Shown here: positions 19,401 to 28,628 of the stretch, piece by piece
Layout: each line of letters begins with the position of its first letter
How positions within the stretch are numbered: position 1 is the first letter of the stretch
From: Pirellulales bacterium
Lineage (GTDB): Bacteria > Planctomycetota > Planctomycetia > Pirellulales > JALHPA01
Assembly: GCA_033762255.1 (NCBI GenBank)
Contig: JANRLT010000022.1
Coordinates: 1 to 64,000 of the forward strand
Length of the DNA stretch: 64,000 bases
Direction of reading: 5' to 3'
Translations under genes and position numbers: made by a program
The notes under the pieces: generated by a model
Told to the model about the DNA's origin: nothing
What the model saw: the letters and a program-made list of their open reading frames with translations, nothing else
The model's database searches: none

Positions 19401-22400
19401 GAACGGAACATCGCCATCACCCAAAACTTCTTCCTGTCGAACACCGGCTTTTCCGTGGCGGTCACCACGACGCGCCCCGATTTTATCGGCGGTGAAACCT
19501 GGGAAGCCACGATCAAGGCCTTGGATGCCGAAAATAAGCCCCTCGCCCAAGAGTTGACCCTGCGAGTTTTGAAACAAACCGTGGTCAACGGGATTGTCGG
19601 CGAACAGGAAATCAGCCAGCACAAGGTTAAAACCGATGCCGCGACAGGCATCGCCCGCCAGACGCTCAAACTGGACGATGGCGGCACGTACATCCTACGG
19701 GCGGAGGGGACGGACCGCTTTGATAACACGATCAGCGGGCAGGGGGCCGTAACGATATCCGATGAATCCGACACCACTCGGCTGCGGATTTTGGCCGATA
19801 AGCACACATTGGAGGTGGGAGAGCAAGCCAGCGTGCAGATCCACTGGCGGGACGAACCGGTGCTGGCGTTAGTGACGTTTGACGGGGCCAAGATTTTGGA
19901 CCATCGGTTGGTTGAGCTAAAAACCGGCGTGAATCAGTTTCCCTTGCCCTTGACGGCCAAGTTGGCTCCAAATTTTGAACTGGCCGTCGCTGTGATGCAC
20001 GACTTGCCGGACGAAGAAGCAACCGCGTTGGAGACTGACGAAGCCAGCCCCGCCGCCAAAGAGGCGGTAAAAGCTGCCGCCGGTGCCGTCCCGCTCCCCG
20101 CTAAAAAACCCAAGCTGGTGCGGCGCTTTCATGAGGCCCGCAATGCCTTTGACGTGCAGCGTAAATTACGGGTGTCATTGGAAACCCAGCGCAAAGGGAA
20201 CGCCATGGGGCCAATTCGTCCCGGCGAGGAGGTCGAACTGGTCATCAAAACCACCGACGCCCTCGGAAATCCGCTGGCGGCGGAACTCAGCCTGGGCATG
20301 ATCGAAAAGTCGCTGTTGGACCAATTTGCCATGCCCATGGGGCCAATCGTGGAGGCATTTGGCGGGGCGCGGCGGACATCGGCTTTTCGCACGGGTTCCA
20401 GTATTCAGTTTCGGTATCGTCCCGCCACACGGGCGATCAACCGGCAACTGTTGGCCGAAGTGGAGCGGCGGGAACTAGCCGCTGAAGAAGAAGCCCGCCG
20501 CGCGGCGGGGGTGCCGTTTGACGCAATTTTGACCTGGAGTGCCGATGAGAGGAACGTCGATTTGAGCGAATTAGGCGCGATTCGCGATACGAATAGTGAA
20601 ACAGCTCTTGAAAGCCGCGGAGACCCGTTTGGTTATTACAGTGGGGGTGAAGTCCCACAAAACCAGCAATTGCAGCAATCGGCAAACGCGGAATCTAATG
20701 GCACTTCTGGCTTTAATTTTCATGTCGGTCCGTATCGAGGATGGACTGCGGGAGGTGCAGGCGGCGGACAGCCGGCTCAGGGCGGAAGCCAAAACCAGGT
20801 ATCTATTCAGGAATTTAGCTCTCTCGCCGCGAACTCCGCTCCGCGGGGAGGTGCGGCAACTCAGGAAGATTTTGATAGCTTAGTCAACAACATTGTCACA
20901 AGAACAATCCCCCCAGATACAGATCATCAAACGGCAAACGCATCCGATTGGAGCGAATTAAGCTTTAATCAGGATCTCCCCGCCATTTATGACGGCTCCA
21001 ACCGGGGCAAAGCCCTTTCCGAAACCAACACCGCGAATTTTTATAATAACATTCGCATGGGGAACCGCGACTTGATGATGTGCAACCCCAGCACCGGTGA
21101 ACAATGGAATCTCAACATTTCCAACTCCCTGGGCAAAAACTTTACCGTGGCGATGGTGGACGAACTTTGCCGCAAGGTTGCCGCCGGCGGAAATTTGGTC
21201 ATGAATTCCAGCGGCTCGCAGGAAACTGGTTACTGGAATCCACAAATCCTGACCGATGAAAACGGGCTCGCTCGCCTAACCATTACCATGCCCGATCAGG
21301 CGACCGCCTGGAGCTTGACGGCGCGCGGGGTCACACTGGAAACCCTGGCGGGTGAAGCAACCGCCGAACTGACGGTCAAGAAAGACCTCTTTGGCGAACT
21401 CAAGCTCCCCGCCGCGTTTACCGACGGCGATGAGGTGGACGTGCTAGCCGTCGTGCATAACGACGCCGTGGAAAAAGGAGATTTGACGGTCACGCTGCGC
21501 ACGATCATCGGCGGCAAACTGACAGAGGAGCGCAAAACCCTCGCTGTGATGGCGAAGGGAATTCACGAAGTTCCGTTCCGTATCAAATTGCAACGGCCGG
21601 TCAATCCGCCGCTGTCCGCGAAAGCTGCGGAAGCCCCCGCTGATAAACTGCCCATGAATGACGCGCAACCGGACGCAAATGCTGAAAAACAGCCGGACAC
21701 CCCTAAAACTGACACCTCTAAAATTGAAAACGCTAAACCCGATGCCGCCAAAGCGGAAGCCGCCAAAACTGATGCCACCCAGGAACCGACCGATCCCCTG
21801 GCCAATGTGCTGGTGGCGTTTGAACTGACGATCAACGCACCCGTGGCCGATAATGTTCCCCCTCAGGCCGATAATCCACCCGCCAATCAACCCCAGGTTG
21901 CGGAACTGACGGACACGCTCCGCCGGGTGGTCCCGCTGTTGCCTTATGGCGTGACGCTCTCATCCGCCAGCGGCACAACCGCCAGTGGCGATACCAGCCT
22001 CTGGGTGGAGCCGCCTGCGGGAATCACGCTGCGCAATCCGCATTTGCAAGTCATTCTAGGCCCCTCTGTCGAGCGGGGGTTACTTGATATTTTGTTCGGT
22101 ACGCCGGTTAGTTGCCATTTGGATGTGCTGCGCAGTGCTTCTAGCATGGAAATTGCCACCAGCGACCTGCTCGCGGCCCTGGCACTACAAAAGCTCTATA
22201 ACAAAACCCGCGACGCCGGTTCGCCTCAATTACAGGCGATCGACGCCCGCATTCGTTCCTGCATCAGCCAGTTGATTTCCGCCCAGGGGGACGACGCCAG
22301 TTGGTCCTGGTCGGGCCAAACGGGTCCCGGGCATTTATTTACCACGGCGCGGGTGTATTGGGCTCTCACGCTGGCCCGCCAGGCGGGGTATCTCATCAGC

Positions 22401-25385
22401 GATCAAACGCTGGAGGCGACTCGCAATTATTTACAGTCGCAGCAGACCAATCTGGCCGAGACCGACTACGAGACCAAAGCCGTGATCCTGCACGCGCTTT
22501 CCGTGGCGGGGCAGGGGGACTTTGCCGTGGCGAATCGCCTGCATCGCAACAAGGCCGCGCTCAGCCCGACCGCGCTGGTCTACACAGCGCTGGCCTTTGC
22601 CGAGATGCAACGGATTCCCGTGGCGAATGAGTTACTCACCGCCATCCCGAATGAAGCCGCGCTGGTGGACCTTCCCACGCGCCGCGGCACGCCGCGCGAT
22701 ATTTTGACCTGGAACTGCTCTGGCGCGGAACTGCGGGCGTTGCAAGCGTTGGCCTGGTCCAAGATCGCCCCCGAGGATAAGAAGCTAGGCGAATTGGTCG
22801 ATTGGCTCATGGCGAATCGCTCGGGTCATCGCTGGAATCCGGAAAAAGCGACCGGTCCCGCCGCCCTAGCCGTATGCGACTGGTTTGCCAAACGTCAATT
22901 TGAGAATGAAAAGTACACGCTCAAGGTTTTTGTCAACGACTTTTTGATTCAAGAATTGACCATTGATCAAACCACGGAAACCGCAATTTTGGACGTGCCG
23001 CGCCGCCTGCTCAAGCCGGGCAAGCAACACATTCAATTGCAATTGACCGGACGGGGCCGCTTTACGGCGCAGGCCGTGCTGGCGGGCTTTGTCCCGGCCA
23101 ATGAACTGCAAAACACCACCAAAAACTGGCTGGTCCGGCGGACCTACGAGCCCGCCCCGCGGGAACTCAATGGGCGCGAGGTGCCGCGCGGATTTGACGT
23201 TTTGCAGGGTACGTATAGCACGTTTCGCAATCCGCTCACGCAGCTTCCCGTTGGTCAAAAAGGGCATATCTTGCTCGAGGTTCACCGCCAAAATCTAGTT
23301 CCCGATCAACCGGCCGAACAACTGGAATATCTGGTCGTGACCGAACCACTTCCCAGCGGCGTAAGCGTGTTTGAAACTTCGCTGCAAGGAGGCTTTGAGC
23401 GGTACGAAATTTCCCCCGGAGCCATCACGTTTTATATTGGCAACCGCCGCGATATTGGCACAATCCAATTTGACGTGCATGGCTATCTGGCGGGCGAGTA
23501 CCGCGCGGCACCCACGCTGGTCCGCAACTCTTATCAACTGGATCAACTGGCCGTCGGTCCGGAAAAAACCCTCACCGTCCTCCCCCTGGGTGCCGCCAGT
23601 CGGGACGAGTATCGCTTTACCCCGCGCGAACTATTGGAATACGGTCGGCATTTTGCCGCCGAGGGAAACTATGCCGTCGCCCAGCCCCATTTGACGGAAC
23701 TGTTTAGCAAATGGAACCTCAACCCGGACACCTTCCGCGAAACGGTCAAGCTGCTGTTTGCCGCCCACCTCAAGCTCGGCCCCCCCGGCGATGTCGTCCG
23801 CTATTTTGAACTGATCCGCGAGCGCTATCCCGACGAGGATGTCTCGTTTGAACAAATCTTGCAAGTCGCCGCGGCCTACGAAAAGCTGGGCGAGTACGAA
23901 CGCTGCTTTATGCTGTACCGCGCAACCGTGGAAGCCAGCTTTATGCGGGAAAACGGGGTCGCGGGCTTTTTGGAAAATCAGGGGGAATTTTTGCGCAGTG
24001 TGGAGGTCATGCAACGCCTATTGGCGGAGTACCCCCCGGAGCCTTACGTCGCCGCCACGCAGTACGCGCTCGCCCAGCGGGTCTATTCCTATGCCCCCCG
24101 CGCGGCGGATGATCCCAAACTGCGGGAAAAGAAAATCAACCGCGTCACCTTAATCCAGCAGGCGCTGGGGATGCTGGATAACTTTTTGACGATGCATCCC
24201 AACGATCCCGCGGCCGATCAGGCGGCGTTTAGCTTGTCGAACGCGCTATTAGAGTTGCAGGCTTACTCCGAACTGATCACCCGCGCGACTCAATACGCGG
24301 GCCGTTATCCCCAAAGCGACTTTTTGGACAGCTTTTGGTATCTTGTGGCTTACGGCCACTTTGCCAAACATGAACACCAGGCCGCGATCAAAATGGCCAA
24401 GAAAGTGGCCGAGACCAAACGGATCGACAAAGCCACCGGCAAGGAAATCGAAAGCCCCAACAAATGGCAGGCGATTTACATCCTGGGCCAGGTTTATCAT
24501 AGTCTGGGCCAGGCGGGAGAGGCCGTCGCGCAGTATCTGCAGGTGGAGGACCGCTTTGCCGATGCGAAGCAAGCCATCGTCTACTTTACCCGTAAGGAGA
24601 TCAAACTGCCGGAAGTCACCACGCTCAAGCCGGCCGAACCGGTCCAGGTGGAACTGGCCTACCGCAACATTCCGGCGGTGGACCTCAAGGTATATAAGAT
24701 CGATCTAATGAAGTTTAGCTTGCTAAAACGAAATCTGGCAGGCATTACCCAGATCAATCTGGCGGGCATCCAACCCAGTCACGCCGAAACCCTGGAACTG
24801 GGCGATGGCAAGGATTATCGCGACCTGACACGGCAACTGCAGTTGCCACTAAAAGAGGAGGGGGCGTATTTGGTTGTGTGTCGCGGTGAAAATCTGCATG
24901 CCAGCGGGCTGGTACTGATTAGTCCGCTGGTCGTGGATGTGCAGGAAGAAGCCGGGGCGGGACGCGTGCGGGTAACGGTAAAGAATCGCGTGACTGATGA
25001 ATACGTGAATCAGGTGCAGACCAAGGTCATTGGCAGCCGGAACGCGGACTTTGTCAGCGGTGAAAGCGATTTGCGCGGGGTCTTTATCGCGGATAATATC
25101 GCGGGGACCAGCACCGTGATTGCCCAGGCCAGCGATGGCAGGTACGCGTTTTTCCGTGGCACGACTGAATTGGGACCGCCCCCCGCGCAACCTAATCAAG
25201 CAGAGGCTGCGCCTGCTGCCGATCCCGCCGCCCAACCACCCGGCTCGGCACCCGGTAAGGATGGCTTGTTGATTGAGCAACTGCAGCGGGGGAATGAAAT
25301 GCTACAACAACGCCAAAAAGAAGTCCTGGACAACAATTACAAGGCTCCCGCCCCCGCGGCGGTCAAGGCGGGGAAGGCGTTTTAG
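16473..25385 (+). CDS. Giant alpha-2-macroglobulin-like secreted protein with TPR repeats, thioester motif lost
   Basis: The 2970-residue protein starts at an ATG with GAGGGAG eight bases upstream and has a signal peptide ending near AKAQ. TPR-like repeats (about 60-570) are followed by a macroglobulin core. This includes an MG1-like domain (RNIPQITVRCYRID, near 605), an MG2-like domain (DRPAYRAGQVVHIRG, near 805), a linker with Gly/Gln-rich sequence (about 1390-1450), an A2M domain (near 1610), and an alpha-alpha barrel region (about 1870-2080). At the place where a thioester CxEQ is expected there is Cys1881-His-Leu-Asp, so covalent trapping of a protease is unlikely. After the core come more TPR-like repeats (about 2380-2700) and a second MG1/MG2-like unit (YRNIPAVDLKVYKID, near 2722). 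An Ala/Lys/Asp/Pro-rich linker lies near 1710-1780. A periplasmic or surface scaffold or protease-trap role is inferred. Confidence 0.88.
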   Translation: MRVTGHLVRQCSRQLWVRFLLATALVAMMLPIAKAQEADNPATTKSGNATSANSQNEQNTPKLREFKLSAEISQKFQDRDYAAAIQLIDAALAQAEAAPAAPPAAADQATPPAAADTAATMQRDYLLFMKARALHLSEKYADAVTVLDNLIKDFPRSPWAQRARFAKGAAFARQGDFLNAEKIYRLEAQRLLSLDRKQEIADIYLEFAHAYFQPKDEIAQQPNYQKALEFYQQALLVGPQPETVALLELRIARCYQLLANLPEAINHYQAFLQKHGSGEQRPAAKMTPAQRDRDIEARYRLGEAHLASGQPVEARRVWQDLLAIYPGDKHELLPLAAFTLAQTFGIPNPSGKEDLELGVAALEKFIKQYPTHAKAPAAHLQIANSYLNQGRSPDAQRVLEKFLADKQYEGKEELADARKLLGQALASQKLFAQALAAWRDYLAKHSAHAAWQEVQQNIINTEFLIAQEDFNAKKHDSARQLWNEFLAKYPLDSRIPLIMLRFGQMHQEDHQWEQAITEWRKLVSKYPQSEEASQAQLQIAIITETKLKKLERALEEYKKVTWGSAVNQAKYALARLTSKFLQVATARIYRTTESPRVMLQTRNIPQITVRCYRIDLETYFRKMHLIGGIEGLDIALIDPDKTFEFNIPDYAQYELRQNEVEVPLPSLDNAAKDAAQGGVAGAMAVTISSPTLEATTLVLQSDLDIIVKSSRDEVLVFAQNMRTGKPWPKAKVLLSNGQTVFAEGTTDDEGIFRGQFNQLAEANLVRAFVTSGPHTASNAINLQGLEVGRSLTDIGYIYSDRPAYRAGQVVHIRGVIRHAANDEYQVPTDKKCKIEVFDPRNRPIWTEEVQLSKFGGLRGLFTLPATSPSGEYRILVTDVDKRVFPGVFRVRDYKIEPIQLLVETDRRIFYRGEEITGKLVARYYYGAPVVGKELRYQLANGKVVTGRTNDSGEVPFTFPTRDFRESQVLPLQVSLPERNIAITQNFFLSNTGFSVAVTTTRPDFIGGETWEATIKALDAENKPLAQELTLRVLKQTVVNGIVGEQEISQHKVKTDAATGIARQTLKLDDGGTYILRAEGTDRFDNTISGQGAVTISDESDTTRLRILADKHTLEVGEQASVQIHWRDEPVLALVTFDGAKILDHRLVELKTGVNQFPLPLTAKLAPNFELAVAVMHDLPDEEATALETDEASPAAKEAVKAAAGAVPLPAKKPKLVRRFHEARNAFDVQRKLRVSLETQRKGNAMGPIRPGEEVELVIKTTDALGNPLAAELSLGMIEKSLLDQFAMPMGPIVEAFGGARRTSAFRTGSSIQFRYRPATRAINRQLLAEVERRELAAEEEARRAAGVPFDAILTWSADERNVDLSELGAIRDTNSETALESRGDPFGYYSGGEVPQNQQLQQSANAESNGTSGFNFHVGPYRGWTAGGAGGGQPAQGGSQNQVSIQEFSSLAANSAPRGGAATQEDFDSLVNNIVTRTIPPDTDHQTANASDWSELSFNQDLPAIYDGSNRGKALSETNTANFYNNIRMGNRDLMMCNPSTGEQWNLNISNSLGKNFTVAMVDELCRKVAAGGNLVMNSSGSQETGYWNPQILTDENGLARLTITMPDQATAWSLTARGVTLETLAGEATAELTVKKDLFGELKLPAAFTDGDEVDVLAVVHNDAVEKGDLTVTLRTIIGGKLTEERKTLAVMAKGIHEVPFRIKLQRPVNPPLSAKAAEAPADKLPMNDAQPDANAEKQPDTPKTDTSKIENAKPDAAKAEAAKTDATQEPTDPLANVLVAFELTINAPVADNVPPQADNPPANQPQVAELTDTLRRVVPLLPYGVTLSSASGTTASGDTSLWVEPPAGITLRNPHLQVILGPSVERGLLDILFGTPVSCHLDVLRSASSMEIATSDLLAALALQKLYNKTRDAGSPQLQAIDARIRSCISQLISAQGDDASWSWSGQTGPGHLFTTARVYWALTLARQAGYLISDQTLEATRNYLQSQQTNLAETDYETKAVILHALSVAGQGDFAVANRLHRNKAALSPTALVYTALAFAEMQRIPVANELLTAIPNEAALVDLPTRRGTPRDILTWNCSGAELRALQALAWSKIAPEDKKLGELVDWLMANRSGHRWNPEKATGPAALAVCDWFAKRQFENEKYTLKVFVNDFLIQELTIDQTTETAILDVPRRLLKPGKQHIQLQLTGRGRFTAQAVLAGFVPANELQNTTKNWLVRRTYEPAPRELNGREVPRGFDVLQGTYSTFRNPLTQLPVGQKGHILLEVHRQNLVPDQPAEQLEYLVVTEPLPSGVSVFETSLQGGFERYEISPGAITFYIGNRRDIGTIQFDVHGYLAGEYRAAPTLVRNSYQLDQLAVGPEKTLTVLPLGAASRDEYRFTPRELLEYGRHFAAEGNYAVAQPHLTELFSKWNLNPDTFRETVKLLFAAHLKLGPPGDVVRYFELIRERYPDEDVSFEQILQVAAAYEKLGEYERCFMLYRATVEASFMRENGVAGFLENQGEFLRSVEVMQRLLAEYPPEPYVAATQYALAQRVYSYAPRAADDPKLREKKINRVTLIQQALGMLDNFLTMHPNDPAADQAAFSLSNALLELQAYSELITRATQYAGRYPQSDFLDSFWYLVAYGHFAKHEHQAAIKMAKKVAETKRIDKATGKEIESPNKWQAIYILGQVYHSLGQAGEAVAQYLQVEDRFADAKQAIVYFTRKEIKLPEVTTLKPAEPVQVELAYRNIPAVDLKVYKIDLMKFSLLKRNLAGITQINLAGIQPSHAETLELGDGKDYRDLTRQLQLPLKEEGAYLVVCRGENLHASGLVLISPLVVDVQEEAGAGRVRVTVKNRVTDEYVNQVQTKVIGSRNADFVSGESDLRGVFIADNIAGTSTVIAQASDGRYAFFRGTTELGPPPAQPNQAEAAPAADPAAQPPGSAPGKDGLLIEQLQRGNEMLQQRQKEVLDNNYKAPAPAAVKAGKAF

Positions 25386-25442
25386 GCCAAACGCCCCCAA
25401 CCCCGCAAAAAAGTGTTTGCCGCACGAATCTCATGCACCCAT

Positions 25443-25475
25443 TGCCGCGATTTGCGTAAATCGCGGCATTTTTTA
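25443..25475 (+). terminator. Intrinsic terminator of the macroglobulin-like gene
   Basis: A perfect 11-bp inverted repeat (TGCCGCGATTT / AAATCGCGGCA) with a 4-base loop is followed directly by a run of six T and TATT, 58 bp after the stop. This is a strong Rho-independent terminator. Confidence 0.9.
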
Positions 25476-25740
25476 TTGCCAGCAGCTTACTGCATATTAT
25501 GTTTTTTTCCATCTAATTCTCATAACCGTTGCATTTTTTGCAAAGGTAATTAACAATTTAACTTAAAGCTTGAATGTGCATTACGCAGACAGTCACAACA
25601 ACGCTAAATCGCTTCACAAACTGACCTTGTACTCTAAATATTGAAGCGAATCCTTCCGGGCATCTAACCTTTCATCGTCTATCCAACCTGTATTTGCATT
25701 TTTAAATTTTTATTTCTCCTAACCCCGATTGGCCCCGCTA
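25476..25740 (+). other. AT-rich leader before the PEP-CTERM gene
   Basis: The gap between the giant gene and the next gene is about 355 bp in total. After the terminator it is an AT-rich leader, with poly-T and TTTAAATTTTT tracts near 25700. No ORF, RNA gene or clear promoter box stands out. Confidence 0.4.
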
Positions 25741-26496
25741 ATGAACTCGACCATCATGAATCGCACCTCTTTGACACCCCTGGTTGTGTCATTTTTGTCC
25801 CAGTGCCTGCGCTCGACAGTTACGGCGGCACTGTTGCTGGGCGGGGTTACCCTATCATCGGCCAGCGCGGCCATCATTCAGTTTGACACGCTCCCGCTGG
25901 CAAACATCGATGGCGAGCCTGTCAAAGCCCGCGCCACCTTTACCACCTCCACCGACAGCATCTCGATCCTCATCGAAAATTTGCAGGCCGACCCCAACAG
26001 CGTCAAGCAGGTCATTTACGACCTCCAGTTTTTGGTGACAACCGGCCAAAACAGCGGCACCATCGACTCGATTACGGCGGTTGAACGTTCCATTGCCAAT
26101 GGCGGCAGTTATGCCGATGGGCCCGTCATGGCCCGCACCGGCGCCTTGATTGACTGGAACCTGAACACGGTGGGGACATATTTACATCTTGATCGGCTGA
26201 CGGTCGCGGGACAAAAGAAGCACGGCATCATCGGTCCCCCCAAGAGCCCAGAAAACTTGTACGTGGATGCCAATAACTCCATTACCGGCGCCACCCACAA
26301 TCCATTCTTTGGCGGTTCCGCCACATTCTTGCTGAATGTCCCGGGGGTCACGTCGGCATCCTCGATCAAGGATGTCAGTTTTTCCTTTAACACAACGCCC
26401 GGCAGCAATGTTCCCGGCGTTGTGCCAGAACCTGGCGTCTACGCCGCACTGGGACTCTTGCTCCCCTTTGTGGCATGGCGGATGCGGCGGGCCTAA
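25741..26496 (+). CDS. PEP-CTERM sorted secreted protein
   Basis: The ATG at 25741 is preferred over a TTG at 25729. The 251-residue protein has a signal peptide (hydrophobic stretch AALLLGGVTLSSASAA), a beta-rich Ser/Thr/Asn-rich body without a recognised domain, and a C-terminal PEP-CTERM tail: VPEPGVYAALG, a hydrophobic stretch and a basic RMRRA end. Proteins with this tail are recognised by an exosortase, cut and attached at the cell envelope, often together with exopolysaccharide production. No exosortase is visible in the window. The body gives no hint of binding specificity. Confidence 0.85.
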   Translation: MNSTIMNRTSLTPLVVSFLSQCLRSTVTAALLLGGVTLSSASAAIIQFDTLPLANIDGEPVKARATFTTSTDSISILIENLQADPNSVKQVIYDLQFLVTTGQNSGTIDSITAVERSIANGGSYADGPVMARTGALIDWNLNTVGTYLHLDRLTVAGQKKHGIIGPPKSPENLYVDANNSITGATHNPFFGGSATFLLNVPGVTSASSIKDVSFSFNTTPGSNVPGVVPEPGVYAALGLLLPFVAWRMRRA

Positions 26497-26543
26497 CCCA
26501 CCACCTGTCCCTCCGGCAGCTTGATTGACAATAATTTTTATCT

Positions 26544-26588
26544 GCCCGGCCAGCCGTTTTAACCCCCGGTGGCCGGGCGTTTTTTTTG
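26544..26588 (+). terminator. Intrinsic terminator after the PEP-CTERM gene
   Basis: A perfect 9-bp GCCCGGCCA / TGGCCGGGC stem with a 17-base loop, followed by G and nine T. It separates the PEP-CTERM gene from the kinase-hem run. Confidence 0.88.
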
Positions 26589-26700
26589 TGCGATCCGCGG
26601 GCTTGCCGACGTTTCCCGGCCTTTGTCCCGGTCTGCTGCCCTTTTCCAGTCAATCATGCTAAAATAATGGCTTACGACACATCGTTCCGTGTGGCCAGCC

Positions 26701-28623
26701 ATGCAATTTGAACATTTGGGACCGTACAAAATCGGCAAACGCCTGGGCCGCGGCGGCATGGGGACCGTGTACGAAGCGGTCAACACCCAAACAGGCGAAT
26801 CAGCGGCGATCAAAGTGCTAAATCCCGCCCTGGCCGATGAAGAGGGATTTCGCGACCGTTTTGCCGTGGAGATCGAAACCCTCAAAAAGCTGCGCCATCC
26901 GCAGGTTGTACGGTTGTACGGTTTTGGCGAGCATCAGGGGATTTTGTACTATGCCATGGAATTGGTCAGCGGTTCTAACCTGGAGGACGAACTGCAAAAC
27001 GGCCGCCGATTTACCTGGCGCGAAACCACCCAGGCGGGCATCAAGCTCAGCCGCGCTCTCAAGCTGGCCCATGATCACGGGATCATCCACCGCGATCTTA
27101 AGCCGGCGAATATTTTGTTAACTCCCGATGGCGATATTAAACTGACGGATTTTGGCATTGCGCGGTTGTTCGGGGGGATGAATCTTACCAGCGACGGCGG
27201 GTTGATTGGTACGGCGGAATACATGTCCCCGGAGCAGGCCGAGGGAAAACCCGTCACTTACCAGTCGGATCTTTACAGCCTGGGGGGGGTGCTGTTTGCT
27301 ATGCTGGCGGGTCGGCCACCATTCCGGGCTAAATCACTCCCCGAAGTTTTGCAAATGCAGCGTTTTGCCGAGGCTCCCCGCGCCACTCAATACGCCCAGG
27401 ATGTGCCGGCCGCGTTGGCGGATATTATTGCCCGGTTGCTCAGCAAAGCCCCCGCCGCGCGCGCGGCGAATGCGGGACTTTTGGCGCGGGAATTGGCCGC
27501 GATGGAGCATGGCCTCTTGGCCCGTTCACAACGCGAAAATGAATCTCCGGCCATCGGTTTTTCGATTTCGCATTCCGAGACACTGCCGGGTGATCCGCAA
27601 GGGGAAATTGACTCGCAGCAGCCGACTCGTCTGGCGGATGCCGCAACCGAATTACCCCCCAAGCGGCCGGTCTCTCCCACGGACGCCACCGCGATCCTGG
27701 ATGAAAAAACAATCGGCCGACCGGCGCAGGGATACGGCACCTTTGTCGAAGGTGTAGCGCAACCCGCTCCCGCGGCGCTGATCAACCGCTTTACTACCGT
27801 CGAAGAAGAAGAACAGCGACGCCGCCAACACGCGTTGGCGACCGACCGGCGCAACTTCTTTCTGCAAAGCCTGGCCCTGGGGGGAGCGCTCCTCTTGCTC
27901 TTGGGAATGATTGGCTGGATCATGCGCCCCCTCTCGGCGGATCAACTGTTTGAGCGGATCTCCTTGGCGGCCCATTCGGATAATTCCGGCGATCTGCTGG
28001 AGCAAGAATCCTTGCTGACCCAGTTCTTACAACGGTTTCCGGACGATCCCCGCCTTGCCCAAGTTAAAAAGTGGCAGGAAGAACTGGATTTATTCCGCGC
28101 GGAAAAGCGATTTTTGATTCGTTCGCGCAGGATGGCCCGGGAGGAACAGCTCAGCCCGCTGATCCGCGATTATTTACTGATACTTCAAACCATGAATACC
28201 CAGCCCGAATTCGCCCTGGCCGAATTGCGGGCAATTCGGCAATTGTACGGTACGTTACCCCAACCCACCGCCGAAGAGCGGCAATGCCTGGAGTTGATTA
28301 ACCGGCAAATCACCACCCTCCAAGAAGAAGAGCGAACGATCATTGCCGAGTACGTCATAATGTTGCAGGCGCGATTGGCCGCAGCCCGTCAAATGAGCGT
28401 TACCCAACCCGATCAAGCGGCCGAAATCTGCGCGGGGCTTATCACCTTGTATAAAAACCGTCCCTGGGCGATATCCTTTGTGCGCCAAGCGGAGGAATTG
28501 CTGGACCGACTCCCCCCCTTAAAGACAGGCCCCGGCGGCCCAGAAACCGTTTCCCCGCCAGTGACGTTACCCTCGGCCGAGACGGGTACTACCACAGCGG
28601 ATAAAAAGAATTCACAACAGTAA
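26701..28623 (+). CDS. Membrane-anchored Ser/Thr protein kinase (PknB/Hanks type)
   Basis: I choose the ATG at 26701; a GTG twelve bases upstream is also in frame. The 640-residue protein has an intact Hanks-type kinase domain (about residues 6-268): glycine loop GRGGMGTVYEA, catalytic Lys in AAIKVL, HRDLKPAN, DFG and the GTAEYMSPEQ activation/APE-like segment. A Pro/Thr-rich linker leads to one membrane segment (about 386-405), then an extracytoplasmic Glu/Arg-rich helical region of about 230 residues, which may sense a signal. It phosphorylates proteins on Ser/Thr. It ends five bases before hemB, so the genes are probably co-transcribed; whether the kinase controls haem synthesis is untested. 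Confidence 0.92.
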   Translation: MQFEHLGPYKIGKRLGRGGMGTVYEAVNTQTGESAAIKVLNPALADEEGFRDRFAVEIETLKKLRHPQVVRLYGFGEHQGILYYAMELVSGSNLEDELQNGRRFTWRETTQAGIKLSRALKLAHDHGIIHRDLKPANILLTPDGDIKLTDFGIARLFGGMNLTSDGGLIGTAEYMSPEQAEGKPVTYQSDLYSLGGVLFAMLAGRPPFRAKSLPEVLQMQRFAEAPRATQYAQDVPAALADIIARLLSKAPAARAANAGLLARELAAMEHGLLARSQRENESPAIGFSISHSETLPGDPQGEIDSQQPTRLADAATELPPKRPVSPTDATAILDEKTIGRPAQGYGTFVEGVAQPAPAALINRFTTVEEEEQRRRQHALATDRRNFFLQSLALGGALLLLLGMIGWIMRPLSADQLFERISLAAHSDNSGDLLEQESLLTQFLQRFPDDPRLAQVKKWQEELDLFRAEKRFLIRSRRMAREEQLSPLIRDYLLILQTMNTQPEFALAELRAIRQLYGTLPQPTAEERQCLELINRQITTLQEEERTIIAEYVIMLQARLAAARQMSVTQPDQAAEICAGLITLYKNRPWAISFVRQAEELLDRLPPLKTGPGGPETVSPPVTLPSAETGTTTADKKNSQQ

Positions 28624-28628
28624 CATTT

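Noticed and set aside
25600-25740. A small RNA or promoter in the AT-rich leader of the PEP-CTERM gene
   Set aside because: AT-rich tracts are present but no spaced -35/-10 pair or stable hairpin can be supported.
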